Counted from the stretch's first letter, positions 1-11,286 are shown. The stretch: 64,000 nucleotides of DNA from Arenicella xantha (GCF_003315245.1 NZ_QNRT01000004.1:1-64000); one strand, 5' to 3'. Numbers and translations: made by a program. Notes: generated by a model not told the origin, from the letters alone.

Positions 1-48
1 GCCGATGGTAGTGCGGGATTCCCCGTGTGAGAGTAGGACATCGCCAGA
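1..48 (+). rRNA. rrf: 5S ribosomal RNA, 3' end (partial)
   Basis: The first ~48 bases match the 3' third of a bacterial 5S rRNA. They include the region reading GTGTGAGAGTAGGACATCGC followed by the closing CAG, which resembles the GCGAGAGTAGGGAACTGCCAG end of enterobacterial 5S rRNA. The rest of the gene, and presumably the 16S and 23S genes, lie left of the window. A strong intrinsic terminator follows within 15 bases, as expected for the end of an rRNA operon. The exact 3' end is uncertain by a few bases. Confidence 0.9.
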
Positions 49-59
49 TTTATATTAGA

Positions 60-91
60 AGCCCCAGCAGGAAACTGCTGGGGCTTTTTTA
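60..91 (+). terminator. rRNA operon intrinsic terminator
   Basis: A perfect 10-bp GC-rich stem (GCCCCAGCAG / CTGCTGGGGC, 61-70 and 75-84) closes a GAAA tetraloop and is followed by six T residues. It lies directly after the 5S rRNA end. Confidence 0.93.
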
Positions 92-696
92 TTGCATGAT
101 TGTTTTTATCGCATCCCTATTGCTGACGCTTAGTAGGCTTCGGTCTTATTTGTCGAATTCTTGGATCTAAAGTTATAGGTGCTATATCAAGTATTGAAGA
201 ATCTTCTACTTTTTCGCTTATATAACTGAATTACTGCTGCTGGAATTTGTGAAAGGATACTTGGATCATTGATGCGGATTAAATGAAGCATCATGTTCTA
301 CGTCTATGGTGGTGCTTCGATTAGCAGGTCTCACGGTTAATGTGCTGGGCTATAATCGATACCGTCTATCAATCGTGATTCTTTTTGTTGGAAGGGTTAC
401 TGAATTCGCCTTGGATTACATGGGAGAAGGTCGATTGCATTACTAAATAGAAAGCTTGAATCGTCCATCTCAAGCCGTTAAGTACCGAAAGGTTACGTAT
501 TCCCTATAATTTGGTTTGTCATCACATACCGCAACAAAGTTAAGCTTGCATACATGCGAAAGCACAGCCCAATGTTTTCCAAATGATTTTTGAGCTGACG
601 TAGAGAGCGCTAATCGCTATCTAAAACATGGAGATTTGTTGACGGTTATCTATTAAGTAGTCGTTTCTAAGTACTAAACTAGAATTTAAATTTACT
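92..696. other. Gene-free spacer after rRNA operon
   Basis: About 600 bases separate the rRNA terminator from the convergent acyltransferase gene. I see no convincing open reading frame, tRNA or mobile element in it. It is AT-rich and stops occur often in all frames. Only the short hexamer repeat at its right edge stands out. Confidence 0.5.
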
Positions 697-722
697 AATA
701 GGAATAGGAATAGGAATAGGAA
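697..722. repeat. (AATAGG)4 hexamer tandem repeat
   Basis: Four exact consecutive copies of AATAGG (697-720) are followed by AA. The array ends four bases before the stop codon of the minus-strand acyltransferase gene, so it lies just downstream of that gene. A hexamer array can change copy number by slippage, but here it is outside the coding region and would not switch the frame. Confidence 0.85.
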
Positions 723-726
723 ACGA

Positions 727-2661
727 TTAGTTATTTGAAACCGTAGATAAAAAGACTCTGATAGCGGCAAGCTCAATATCAGATATTTGATTTGCCAGTG
801 CGATCGATCCTGGCGGGCTTAAGTGATCTGAGTTTGCGTAAATTAGTTGCTCATCAAGAAAAGCGCTTGCTGGATTGGTGTTTGAGGATGTCATAACTAT
901 GGTATCTGGGAAGCGCGAAGATATCTGTAAGAGTCTTTCGTTGACAAGCTGAACCTCGGTTCGAGCTTTGAAATTTGGTATTCCTGGTTTGGTTGGGTTG
1001 AGCAAATTTCTCAGTTTCTCTATCGGTATACCTTGCCTATTTTGGTAAGTTTCGATTTGCCGATCAATAAACCAGGGTACTTGCGCCATGATCACAACCT
1101 TTTTGCCATGTGAATTAAGATAGGTTAATTGTCGTTCTAGCTGTTGAAAAAAGTTGAAAGTCCGAGGAGCTCGAGGTCCGTCGGTATAAATACTCCAACT
1201 TGCCGCTAGAATTATTATGTCGTAGTTATCAATTATATTTTCAATTAATTCTAAATGGGGCGGGCAGTTCACCTTATCCTTGATGCTCGGGTCGACTGAT
1301 GGTCGAGTTCTGTCTTGATCTATCATTGGGTAGCAGGTTTGTGCGGAAAATGCGTCAATAGCAATTCCCAAGCGTGTCCCGAGGCTATCCCAAAATGGTG
1401 TAAAGTGTCCTGCGTGCGAATCGCCGAAAAGAAGGGCTGTTGACTGGACATTCAAGTCGCCAAATTTGCATTCTGCCGAAATACCATGTTTGTAGCAAAA
1501 TGGCGTATAACGTTCGCTGTATGAAGTGGTGTCGTGACTGATACCTGAGTTTGGTACAAGGTTTCTGCAAGTAAGAATTAGTAGTAAGGCTACAGTCGGG
1601 AGGGCGAATAAATATAGTATCGCCCCACGCATTGAGAGGCTACTCTGGCGTATTGGTAGTTCAAGGTAGCGCCAACTCAAGTGGGATAGTAAAAATGCGA
1701 CGCTTACTAGACTGATCAGGGCTGAAATGCTTAGGTCGCCGTAGAGGTATCTCGGAAGAGCTAACAATGGCCAGTGCCATAAATACAGGGAATACGAAAT
1801 CTTCCCGATATATTGTGCGTAAGTGTTTCCAAGAATTGTGTGGTAGACAAATGACGACTTAGAAAATTGAGACAGTACCAGCACAACACCGAAACATGGG
1901 ATTAAAGCCGTGAGCCCGGGAAAGGTTGTGGAATGCGAATAGAGAACAAATGGTGCGAGTACAAACAGTAGGCCCAACCATCCAAGGGACGGTAATTGCC
2001 GCTGTTTTAACGCTGACTGTTGGTAGAATGCAAGGGTGCCTCCTATCATTAATTCGCCAGCCCTAGGAGGAAGAGAGTAAAACGCTGCGGTTTCAAACCT
2101 TCCTGTGCTTGCCATGAGGTGAGCACCGATGAAGGACAGAAGAGTGCTGCCAATTAAAATTAATAGCTTTAGGCGGTCATTGCATTCTATTTTGATACCG
2201 GCTAATAACAACAGTGGCCAGACTAAATAGAATTGTTCTTCTACCGATAGGCTCCATAGATGCAATAATATGCTGCTGTCACCGGGATTGTGAAAGTAGC
2301 TGGTGGTCGATGCAAAATAGTGATTTGCCGAGAATACCGTGGCACTGATTGCCGACCATGAAAATGATTTAAAATTTTCGGTATTAAAAAGCAACACTGC
2401 AGCGACCGCACAACATAAAATAACTGGCCACAGCGGTGGTAAGATTCGTTTAATTCTACGGGTATAAAAATGCTTAAACGAAAAGGCGCCAGTAGATTTT
2501 TTCTCGCTTAGAATTATGCTAGTGATAAGAAAGCCAGACAGGACGAAAAAAATATCTACGCCGATAAACCCCCCAGGAATTAGCTGCGCGCTCACATGGT
2601 AGGCCACCACCGATAATACGGCGACGGCCCGTAAACCATCTATCTCTGGTCTATATTGCAA
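727..2661 (-). CDS. OafA/YrhL-type O-acyltransferase with SGNH domain
   Basis: This is a membrane acyltransferase of the acyltransferase-3 family with a C-terminal SGNH esterase-like domain. Such proteins move acetyl or other acyl groups onto O-antigen, exopolysaccharide or peptidoglycan sugars. The 644-residue protein opens with YRPEIDGLRA and has the family R-x10-H motif (R11/H22), followed by about ten hydrophobic segments to roughly residue 370. The SGNH part begins with FGDSH at 412-416 and ends with a D-x-x-x-H-like SDHLSP stretch near 610, supplying the Asp-His pair. The start is a TTG placed exactly where the family normally begins; the ribosome site is weak. It lies 43 bases downstream of the FadH gene on the same strand. 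The acceptor sugar cannot be deduced. Confidence 0.88.
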   Translation of the reverse strand: MQYRPEIDGLRAVAVLSVVAYHVSAQLIPGGFIGVDIFFVLSGFLITSIILSEKKSTGAFSFKHFYTRRIKRILPPLWPVILCCAVAAVLLFNTENFKSFSWSAISATVFSANHYFASTTSYFHNPGDSSILLHLWSLSVEEQFYLVWPLLLLAGIKIECNDRLKLLILIGSTLLSFIGAHLMASTGRFETAAFYSLPPRAGELMIGGTLAFYQQSALKQRQLPSLGWLGLLFVLAPFVLYSHSTTFPGLTALIPCFGVVLVLSQFSKSSFVYHTILGNTYAQYIGKISYSLYLWHWPLLALPRYLYGDLSISALISLVSVAFLLSHLSWRYLELPIRQSSLSMRGAILYLFALPTVALLLILTCRNLVPNSGISHDTTSYSERYTPFCYKHGISAECKFGDLNVQSTALLFGDSHAGHFTPFWDSLGTRLGIAIDAFSAQTCYPMIDQDRTRPSVDPSIKDKVNCPPHLELIENIIDNYDIIILAASWSIYTDGPRAPRTFNFFQQLERQLTYLNSHGKKVVIMAQVPWFIDRQIETYQNRQGIPIEKLRNLLNPTKPGIPNFKARTEVQLVNERLLQISSRFPDTIVMTSSNTNPASAFLDEQLIYANSDHLSPPGSIALANQISDIELAAIRVFLSTVSNN

Positions 2662-2704
2662 CGGTCTTTATGCTGGTGGGGTAGATAATTAGACCATTCT
2701 CAAC

Positions 2705-4765
<2,061 letters not shown>

Positions 4766-4963
4766 TTATAACGATGTTATTTTCTAGTGGACACATTGTA
4801 TTGATTCGTCAGTTCGGCGCAACTCGTCACGTCAAATTTTGCGACAAATAGGAAATTAGCATTTAGATTCTAACTATTTTGGTTTCAGAATGATGCAGAT
4901 GTGGAGCAGTGATCCGTTATTGTTTATAGTCGGAGTAATACTGCCCTCGACTGGAGAACACAA

Positions 4964-6931
4964 TTGAAAATCCAACTTGTTACGCCCTTTATTATATTGG
5001 TCTTATTAGCGGCGTGTTCTGAATCTCCGAGGCCGGATACGAGTGAAGCGGAACTGCTGTTAACTGCGTCGCCTGAGGCTGAACCAAATGTGGTTAGCGA
5101 AACCACGGAAGTTACCTCCGCCGTCGAACCTTCTCTCGACCAAAATGCGGCATTTAACCAGTTCAAAGAAAATTTTCTTGAAAGAACTTGGGCGCTAAAT
5201 CCTAGCTATGGAGTCTATGTTGGTTTTTATAAATATGACGATGTTCTTATGGTACCTGACGGTGAGCTACGAGGCCGCCGCAGAGCTTTTTATGTGAATG
5301 AGCTTCGTGCTCTCAAGGCGTTCAATGCGAACCGCTTAACAGCATCCAACGCGACCGATTTAGCTATTATTGAAGGCCAGTTAAGATCAAGCTTGTGGTA
5401 TATCGACTCTTTCAGAAGCTTTGAATGGAATCCCGCTCAATATAATCCAGCTGGTGCGTTCGGTGTTATTTTGAATACCGATTATAAGCCGTTGAAAGAG
5501 CGTATCTTGACCATCTCGAAGCGTCTAGAGAATGTTCCAGCGTACTATTCGGCGGCGATTGCTAACTTAAAGGTTCCGACCGAACCACATTTGGGCTTGG
5601 CAATTCAGCAGACCAAGGGCGCACTTGGCATGTTTACCAAGCTAATACCTGAAAAGGCATCAGCCGTAGAGTTAAGCCCCGAAGAGTCAGCGGCATTTGA
5701 TACGAATTTAGCTGCAGCAGTTAGTGCTGTATCGAACTACGCGGAATGGTTAGATGCGAAACAGGCCGAACTCGCTGAAACTGGTGAAGTGAGAAGTTTT
5801 CGGATCGGCGCTGAGTTGTACGAAAAGAAGTTTAAGCACGATATAGCGTCTAGTTATACTGCCCAAGAACTCTACCAGCTCGCCGTCGCCAGTAAGACCG
5901 ACTTGCATAATAATATGATCGCGATTACCGAGGAATTGTGGCCTAAATATTTTGCCGAGGAAGCAATACCGGAGAATCGATTGGTCGCGGTTAAGCAGCT
6001 CATTGATCTCTTGGCAAAGCGGCACGTCGAGCGTGATCAATTTGTTGATGAAATTCGTCGTCAAATTCCAATTCTTCAAGCGTTCGTCGACGAGCATGAA
6101 TTGTTGGACTCCGACCCAACTCGTCCACTCGTGGTTAGACTGACACCAGAATACCAACGTGGTTTTGCCGGAGCTTCAGTTAACGCCCCAGGGCCGTATG
6201 ATGCTACTGCGAATACTTACTACAACGTATCGCCGCTTGACGATTATACCGAGGAGCAAGCTGAAAGTTATTTGCGTGAGTACAATCATTGGATATTGCA
6301 GATCTTGAATATCCATGAGGCGATTCCGGGACATTACACTCAGTTGATGCATGCAAATAAATCACCGAGCAAAATCAAATCGGTTTTTGGAAATGGTGCA
6401 ATGGTTGAAGGTTGGGCGGTCTATTCAGAGAGAATGATGCTGGAAGCCGGCTATGCTAACAACGAGCCAGAGATGTGGTTGATGTACAGCAAATGGAATC
6501 TGCGCGTGGTGGTCAATACTATTCTTGATTACAGTGTTCAGGTGCTTGGCATGGAGCGCGAAGCAGCACTCGACATGTTGATGAATGAAGCATTTCAAGA
6601 GCGTACCGAAGCTGAGGGGAAGTGGCGTAGAGCGACGGTTTCGCAAGTGCAGTTAACTAGCTATTTCACAGGATATTCAGAGATTTACGCGTTTCGTGAA
6701 GAGCTAAAAGCGAAGATGGGTGAGGCGTTTAATTTGCGCGATTTCCATAATAAATTTTTGAGTTATGGTAATGCGCCGGTGCCGGTGATCAAAAAGCTAA
6801 TGTTGAACGAGTTGGCCGCCTTACCTCAAAAATCAGCGAGTGATGTTGAGCAACCATTGCTTGATGACTCGGTGCAGTCGCTTAAAGTGGAGGCTGATAA
6901 GCTTGAGCAGCCGACTGACGCGATTGAATAA
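4964..6931 (+). CDS. DUF885-family exported lipoprotein, putative metallopeptidase
   Basis: The protein begins with a lipoprotein signal: hydrophobic core PFIILVLL and lipobox LAAC with the modified Cys at about residue 19, so it should be anchored in the outer membrane or periplasm. The rest matches the DUF885 family. The key motif HEAIPGH (H451, E452, H457) is the family's HExxPGH signature, and a downstream GWAVYSE supplies a possible third ligand Glu. This looks like a zinc peptidase, but substrates of the family are poorly known. The start is TTG at 4964, preceded by a good GGAG seven bases upstream. The C-terminal ~30 residues after the domain are acidic and low in complexity. It is divergent from fadH and ends 28 bases before the convergent sensor kinase gene. 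Confidence 0.85.
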   Translation: MKIQLVTPFIILVLLAACSESPRPDTSEAELLLTASPEAEPNVVSETTEVTSAVEPSLDQNAAFNQFKENFLERTWALNPSYGVYVGFYKYDDVLMVPDGELRGRRRAFYVNELRALKAFNANRLTASNATDLAIIEGQLRSSLWYIDSFRSFEWNPAQYNPAGAFGVILNTDYKPLKERILTISKRLENVPAYYSAAIANLKVPTEPHLGLAIQQTKGALGMFTKLIPEKASAVELSPEESAAFDTNLAAAVSAVSNYAEWLDAKQAELAETGEVRSFRIGAELYEKKFKHDIASSYTAQELYQLAVASKTDLHNNMIAITEELWPKYFAEEAIPENRLVAVKQLIDLLAKRHVERDQFVDEIRRQIPILQAFVDEHELLDSDPTRPLVVRLTPEYQRGFAGASVNAPGPYDATANTYYNVSPLDDYTEEQAESYLREYNHWILQILNIHEAIPGHYTQLMHANKSPSKIKSVFGNGAMVEGWAVYSERMMLEAGYANNEPEMWLMYSKWNLRVVVNTILDYSVQVLGMEREAALDMLMNEAFQERTEAEGKWRRATVSQVQLTSYFTGYSEIYAFREELKAKMGEAFNLRDFHNKFLSYGNAPVPVIKKLMLNELAALPQKSASDVEQPLLDDSVQSLKVEADKLEQPTDAIE

Positions 6932-6959
6932 ACACTTAATAGCCAATAAAGTTTGCTTG

Positions 6960-8702
6960 CTAGTGCCTCGGTGTCTGGGTTTTCAACAATGTTTGCATCA
7001 TTCGTTGTAACTGAGTTGCCGAGGCCGGTTTGTGTAAGAGCAATGCATCAGCTGACTGAGCCTCGATAATTCGCTCAGTTCCGGTGTCACCAGTAATAAT
7101 GATTGCGGGTACATGGTGACCTAAATGCAGGCGCAAATCGTGAATGGCTTCGCGTCCAGTGCGACCTTCACGTAGGCGATAGTCAACCAGTAACAAATCA
7201 ATAGGTTGCTCGCCGACTAGCTCAATCGCCTCAATTGCAGACTCAGCGTCGAGGCATGTGCAGCCCCAAGTTTGAATCAATGCGCGCATCGATGCTCTGA
7301 TGCGTGCGTCGTCATCAATGACTAAGACCTTGGCTCCACTAAAATCAACGGCGCGGTTATGGCGCGGCAAATCTTCAATTATTTCCGCAGTCGAGTATGG
7401 CAGGGCGAACCGAAACACGGTTCCACGTCCGAGTACTGAACTCACCTGGATCTCGCTATCGATCGTTTTTGCTAGACCTTGTGCAATCGCGAGCCCTAAT
7501 CCAAAGCCCTTATGAGCATCACGCTCGGGGTTGTCTAGCTGGTTGAATTCTCGAAAAATATCGTTAAGTTTGTCCGGTGCGATCCCAATGCCGGTATCCC
7601 ACACTTCAATAAGCAACGCGTCTCGCGGGCGGGTGCGGCAGGCTACAAGTAGGCCACCTTTAGTGGTGTATCGAATAGCGTTGGCAATAAGGTTGCGTAA
7701 TATGAGTTCGACAATAAATGGGTCTGAATGTGCTGCCGCAATGGTTTCTCGAGTTCGGTAGATTAAGTCATGTTCGTCGGCGGTTGGTGCGAGCTCAGCT
7801 TCGAGCTTAGAGAACAACGATTGCACGAGAAAGGGCTTAGGCTCCGAGGATATCGCGCCGGCGTCTAATTTGGAGATATTCAGTAGCGAGTCCAACATGG
7901 TTCTAGTCGAATCAATGGCGGACATCATATGTTGTTGAATTTCACTTTGCTGACTGTTCAAAGACGTCCCGCCAATGGTTTCAGTCAAAAGGCCGAGGGC
8001 ATGTAGAGGCTGACGAAGGTCATGGCTAGCGGAAGCGAGAAAGACTGACTTGGCGCGATTGGCTTCATCGGTTTGGGTAAGCGCCGATCGCAACTTGTGG
8101 ATTAGACCGTCGTTCTCGAACCTTAAAATGATCGCTTGGCGAATCGTGCTTTGCAAGTTCAGGGCAAACAGGCTTAAGGTCACTAGCAGCAACATCACGC
8201 CGACGGCGAGGCCTTGGTACACCGGTTCATCGCGGTGGTAGAGTGCATACGCCAGTGCACACATTTGGGTGATGTTAAAGCCAAGAAAAACTGGTAGCCA
8301 GCTGGACTGGGTAGCAATACTTCCAGCGGCCAATCCGGTGCAGGCGAAGACAATCCACATGGTGATTTCGGGCGTGGCATCCGGTACGACCATTAAGGGT
8401 AATAAGGCAAACAAGGTGCCATTGACAATGGCCATAATGGTTTCCCATACGCCGATCAAGCCCGGTTTAGTTAATGCGTCGTTGCGGTAAATAAAGGCGC
8501 GTGCAATGCCGAAGCAGTTGAGTAGCACAATAATACTTGCCCAAAGCACCACTCGGGTATCGCCTGACCAACGATACACCAGCCCTGCAGCCAGCACTAC
8601 GACTAAGGTAAAGGCTAAGATTTCTGGTAATAGATTGCGATGTAACTGCTTTAGCTGTTCGCGCAGTACCGTGTCGCGGATTGTCGACGAGAAAAATTTC
8701 AT
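6960..8702 (-). CDS. Hybrid sensor histidine kinase / response regulator
   Basis: This 580-residue hybrid kinase has a hydrophobic N-terminal region with about six membrane segments (roughly 25-185). No recognisable extracytoplasmic sensor domain is present. The dimerisation/phosphoacceptor helix contains SASHDLRQPLHAL with His227. An ATPase domain (N box around LRNLIANAIRYT; G boxes DTGIGI and GFGLGLAI) follows. A C-terminal receiver domain (about 457-575) has IDDD at its start and the phosphoacceptor Asp507 in LLLVDYRL. The SHDLRQPLHALGL form is typical of kinases paired with NarL/LuxR-type regulators. It is probably co-transcribed with the response regulator gene 43 bases upstream. The stimulus is unknown. 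Confidence 0.9.
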   Translation of the reverse strand: MKFFSSTIRDTVLREQLKQLHRNLLPEILAFTLVVVLAAGLVYRWSGDTRVVLWASIIVLLNCFGIARAFIYRNDALTKPGLIGVWETIMAIVNGTLFALLPLMVVPDATPEITMWIVFACTGLAAGSIATQSSWLPVFLGFNITQMCALAYALYHRDEPVYQGLAVGVMLLLVTLSLFALNLQSTIRQAIILRFENDGLIHKLRSALTQTDEANRAKSVFLASASHDLRQPLHALGLLTETIGGTSLNSQQSEIQQHMMSAIDSTRTMLDSLLNISKLDAGAISSEPKPFLVQSLFSKLEAELAPTADEHDLIYRTRETIAAAHSDPFIVELILRNLIANAIRYTTKGGLLVACRTRPRDALLIEVWDTGIGIAPDKLNDIFREFNQLDNPERDAHKGFGLGLAIAQGLAKTIDSEIQVSSVLGRGTVFRFALPYSTAEIIEDLPRHNRAVDFSGAKVLVIDDDARIRASMRALIQTWGCTCLDAESAIEAIELVGEQPIDLLLVDYRLREGRTGREAIHDLRLHLGHHVPAIIITGDTGTERIIEAQSADALLLHKPASATQLQRMMQTLLKTQTPRH

Positions 8703-8745
8703 TAGTTACCGGCTATGCTGATCAGCCAATCCATTAACGCGATCA

Positions 8746-9366
8746 TTAAGTCGTGAGGCCCTCGCGTTGAGCTATCAAGATGGCTTCGGAGCGGTTCGAG
8801 GCGCCTAATGCGGCTAAGATGGCAGAGACGTGGACTCGCACGGTGTTTTCAGACATCTCTAGCTCTCGGGCAATAAGTTTATTCGGTTTGCCCTCGCATA
8901 GGTAGATCAGTACCTCAACTTGGCGTGGCGTCAAAGACTTCCCGATGCCGGCCGGCGATACGTAGTGGCTTGCGTCAGTATCTTCTGGAAAACAGGTGCC
9001 ACCGTTTAGCACATGCGAAATAGACGATACCATTTCTTCAGCCAGCGCAGCCTTGTTCAGAAAGCCCGCTGCACCAAGGTGGCGGGCATCATTGATCGCC
9101 GAGTGCTCAGAGCTTGCCGAGAGAATGATGATCGGGACTCCCGAGAACTTTTCTCTAAGCGGTTTAATACCGTCGATCCCGTTTAGGCCCGGTAAGTGGA
9201 TGTCGAGCAGGATGAGGTCAACGCTGGATTCGCAAAAGTCAAAAGCATCGCGAATGGAGCTGGCTTCGGAAATTCCTCGAGCCTCTCCAACCTGTGTCAG
9301 TATCATTTGCATGCCGGTACGAAACAGAGCGTGGTCGTCAACAATTAGTATGTGGGAATCTTTCAT
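8746..9366 (-). CDS. NarL/LuxR-family response regulator
   Basis: A 206-residue two-domain regulator. The receiver domain (1-120) has the acidic pocket VDD at 9-11, phosphoacceptor Asp55 in LILLDIHLPG, and the conserved switch and Lys region near LNKAAL. The C-terminal LuxR-type helix-turn-helix (about 143-206) reads LTPRQVEVLIYLCEGKPNK and SENTVRVHVSAIL, the usual NarL-type DNA-binding segment. It lies immediately upstream of the hybrid kinase gene on the same strand, so the two probably form one phosphorelay. Targets are not visible. Confidence 0.92.
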   Translation of the reverse strand: MKDSHILIVDDHALFRTGMQMILTQVGEARGISEASSIRDAFDFCESSVDLILLDIHLPGLNGIDGIKPLREKFSGVPIIILSASSEHSAINDARHLGAAGFLNKAALAEEMVSSISHVLNGGTCFPEDTDASHYVSPAGIGKSLTPRQVEVLIYLCEGKPNKLIARELEMSENTVRVHVSAILAALGASNRSEAILIAQREGLTT

Positions 9367-9522
9367 GCGCTCTCCCGCGTCACAATAGGGTCAGGAGACT
9401 TGGAGGTCTCGAAGATTCGATTATAGAGCTTATGAAAATTTCCACTAGTCCAATTGTGCTACAGACAGTTTGTCGTTGGCACCATACACTGATCTCAATC
9501 AAACCAATATCGAATTCATGAC

Positions 9523-10335
9523 GTGAAGAATAATCAAACAACGATTGCTAGACCAAGCATCAATAGCGGGTCGCTATCGATGCCTGCTCAGCAAGAAATT
9601 GGGGTTACTTCCGATCATCGAGTCAGCAAACATTTTGATACGTCGGCAATTTTTGTCGTACCAAAAGGGGTCAGCGAGTTAAGGATATTCGCAGTGGGTG
9701 CTTCAGGAGGATCGGGAAATGGGTTTGGGGTCCTCTTGAACAACGGTGGTGAAGGAGGCACCGCTGTATCGAATGTCAGCGTTAGTCCGGGTGAGTCACT
9801 GGATGTTTTCGTCGGTATTCGCGGCATGGATGGCGGTCTGCCGGAAGGTGGTTCTGGTGGCTGTTCCGCTTCAGGGTTTGAGGGCGGAGCAGCTGCTTCA
9901 GGGACGGCCGGCGGTGGCGGTGGCGGTGGCGGTGCCAGTGGCGTTGTGCGCATTCGTGGCAATGAAGTATTAGTGGTCGCTGGCGGTGGTGGTGGCGGCA
10001 GCGGGGTTGGAAACGGTGGTTTGATTGGCCGCGGAGGTGCTGGTGGGTCATTTGGCACTAACGGGCGCGGTTTGTCGCCTGGCCGGGTGAAGCAAGGGCT
10101 CGGAACAAGAGGTGGTGATGGACCTGCCAATTCCACCGTCGGAAGTGGCGGCGGCGGTGGCGGTATCTATGGCGGCGGCGCTGGTTCGGAACTCAATAGT
10201 GCCATTGGTGGTGGTGGGGCCGGTGGAACCGGTACCCTCGAAGCCGGAAGTCTAAGTGCTGACGGTGGCGGCTCCAATTGTGGCAGCGTTAGTATTTCTT
10301 ATGATGCCCCATTGTTGGATAAGAATTCTAAATAG
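9523..10335 (+). CDS. Glycine-rich repeat protein of unknown function
   Basis: The 270-residue product has a short N-terminal region, a beta-rich segment around TFVVP-like residues (FVVPKGVSELRIFAVGASGG), and then about 190 residues dominated by Gly runs separated by Ser, Ala and Asn. This resembles the glycine-rich domains found in secreted adhesin-like proteins, where the opening strand is followed by Gly loops. No signal peptide is visible with the GTG start at 9523. An ATG at 9580 is an alternative, also without a signal. The codon pattern is strongly GGC/GGT biased, so the apparent long frames on the opposite strand are composition artefacts. Its 3' end overlaps the convergent alpha/beta hydrolase gene by 37 bases. 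The function is unknown. Confidence 0.7.
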   Translation: MKNNQTTIARPSINSGSLSMPAQQEIGVTSDHRVSKHFDTSAIFVVPKGVSELRIFAVGASGGSGNGFGVLLNNGGEGGTAVSNVSVSPGESLDVFVGIRGMDGGLPEGGSGGCSASGFEGGAAASGTAGGGGGGGGASGVVRIRGNEVLVVAGGGGGGSGVGNGGLIGRGGAGGSFGTNGRGLSPGRVKQGLGTRGGDGPANSTVGSGGGGGGIYGGGAGSELNSAIGGGGAGGTGTLEAGSLSADGGGSNCGSVSISYDAPLLDKNSK

Positions 10336-11207
10336 GCCGTGGTCACGGCGTCGGCGGCTTCGACGTGTGGATAATGCCCAATTGTATCAAGCGCTTTAAG
10401 GTGATCCAAACGACAGCCTAGTTCCTTATACCGGTCAACCAAATGTGACCCTGATACCGGATCAATTGAACCATTAATCAGCGATATCGGTATCTGTGCG
10501 TTTTGTAGCGCGGTGACCCAACGCTCTCGATGTTCACGTCGATCTAAGATGTAAGTGATTAAATTGTGGAATACATGTCGACCGTGATTGAAATTAATAA
10601 GCTCCCAGAATTCTTGTAGTTCGCGATCACTTGGCTTGGTTTGTGGCCCAAATACACTCGAAAATGATTGTTTAAACTGTTCAAAGCCGGTGAACTTATT
10701 GATGTATTTTCCTAACCGGCTAAGCATCAATTTTTGAATAATTAGCGCTCGGTGCGTCTCTGGGAATAGTCCACCGTTTAATAAGCACAGAGACTGCCAG
10801 CTGCCGATACCTGAGCCATCTAGTTGGCGAGCTAACAATTCCTGAGCTACCGATACGCCGTAATCGTGGGCTAGGACATGGTAATTTTCTATCCGCAATT
10901 GGCCAATCAATTCTTCAAATAAATCCGCTTGCTGATGTATGGAGTAGGTGCGGCTATCAGGCTTGTCGGAGAAACCAAAGCCGTGCATGTCTAAACTCAC
11001 GAGTCGATACTGTTTGACGAATGTGTCCCACATTGGTAGCCAGTCGAATGACGAGGTGGGAAATCCATGAATAAGAACAATCACCGGGAGCCGAGCGTCG
11101 CCCTCATCAATAGTAAAAATTGTTTTGCCTGCGAGTGTTCGGTAACGGCCGCGGTTAAACCAGTTTGCAACAGCTTCGCTGTGAAAGGTGTGAGGACTTG
11201 TAGACAT
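10299..11207 (-). CDS. Alpha/beta hydrolase, MEST-like, Asp nucleophile
   Basis: A 302-residue alpha/beta-hydrolase. The oxyanion-hole region is HGFPTSSFDW. The nucleophile elbow reads LAHDYGVSVAQELL, with Asp rather than Ser, as in haloalkane dehalogenases and epoxide hydrolases. The acid is probably the Asp in NGSIDPVSG, and the catalytic His lies in TIGHYPHVE near the C-terminus. From memory, several stretches (GFGFSDKP, HDYG..VAQELL, NGG.FPETHR, the VFGP segment, HYP) recur in the vertebrate MEST/PEG1 protein, a broader group of unknown substrate. It is transcribed away from the tetR gene across the 48-bp palindrome, so it is probably under TetR control. A dehalogenase or epoxide hydrolase role is possible but unproven. 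Confidence 0.82.
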   Translation of the reverse strand: MSTSPHTFHSEAVANWFNRGRYRTLAGKTIFTIDEGDARLPVIVLIHGFPTSSFDWLPMWDTFVKQYRLVSLDMHGFGFSDKPDSRTYSIHQQADLFEELIGQLRIENYHVLAHDYGVSVAQELLARQLDGSGIGSWQSLCLLNGGLFPETHRALIIQKLMLSRLGKYINKFTGFEQFKQSFSSVFGPQTKPSDRELQEFWELINFNHGRHVFHNLITYILDRREHRERWVTALQNAQIPISLINGSIDPVSGSHLVDRYKELGCRLDHLKALDTIGHYPHVEAADAVTTAYLEFLSNNGAS

Positions 11208-11238
11208 AGAGAGACCAAAGGCGAGTGATTATGCGACG

Positions 11239-11286
11239 AGTTTTATATAAACTGAACTTGACGTCAAGTTCAGTTTATATAAAACT
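11239..11286. promoter_or_regulatory. Perfect 48-bp palindrome, probable TetR operator
   Basis: The two 24-base arms (11239-11262 and 11263-11286) are exact reverse complements with no spacer. The centre reads TGAACTTGACGTCAAGTTCA and the flanks are AT-rich. It sits between the divergently transcribed alpha/beta hydrolase and tetR genes, 43 bases before the tetR ATG. TetR-family proteins bind as dimers to palindromes in this position, so it is likely an operator controlling both directions. It is unusually long and perfect, and two dimers could bind. Confidence 0.85.

Noticed and set aside
9615-10136. Long Pro-rich reading frames opposite the glycine-rich gene
   Set aside because: They are the complement of the Gly codon runs (GGN becomes NCC), so composition alone explains them; they have no ribosome site or family features.
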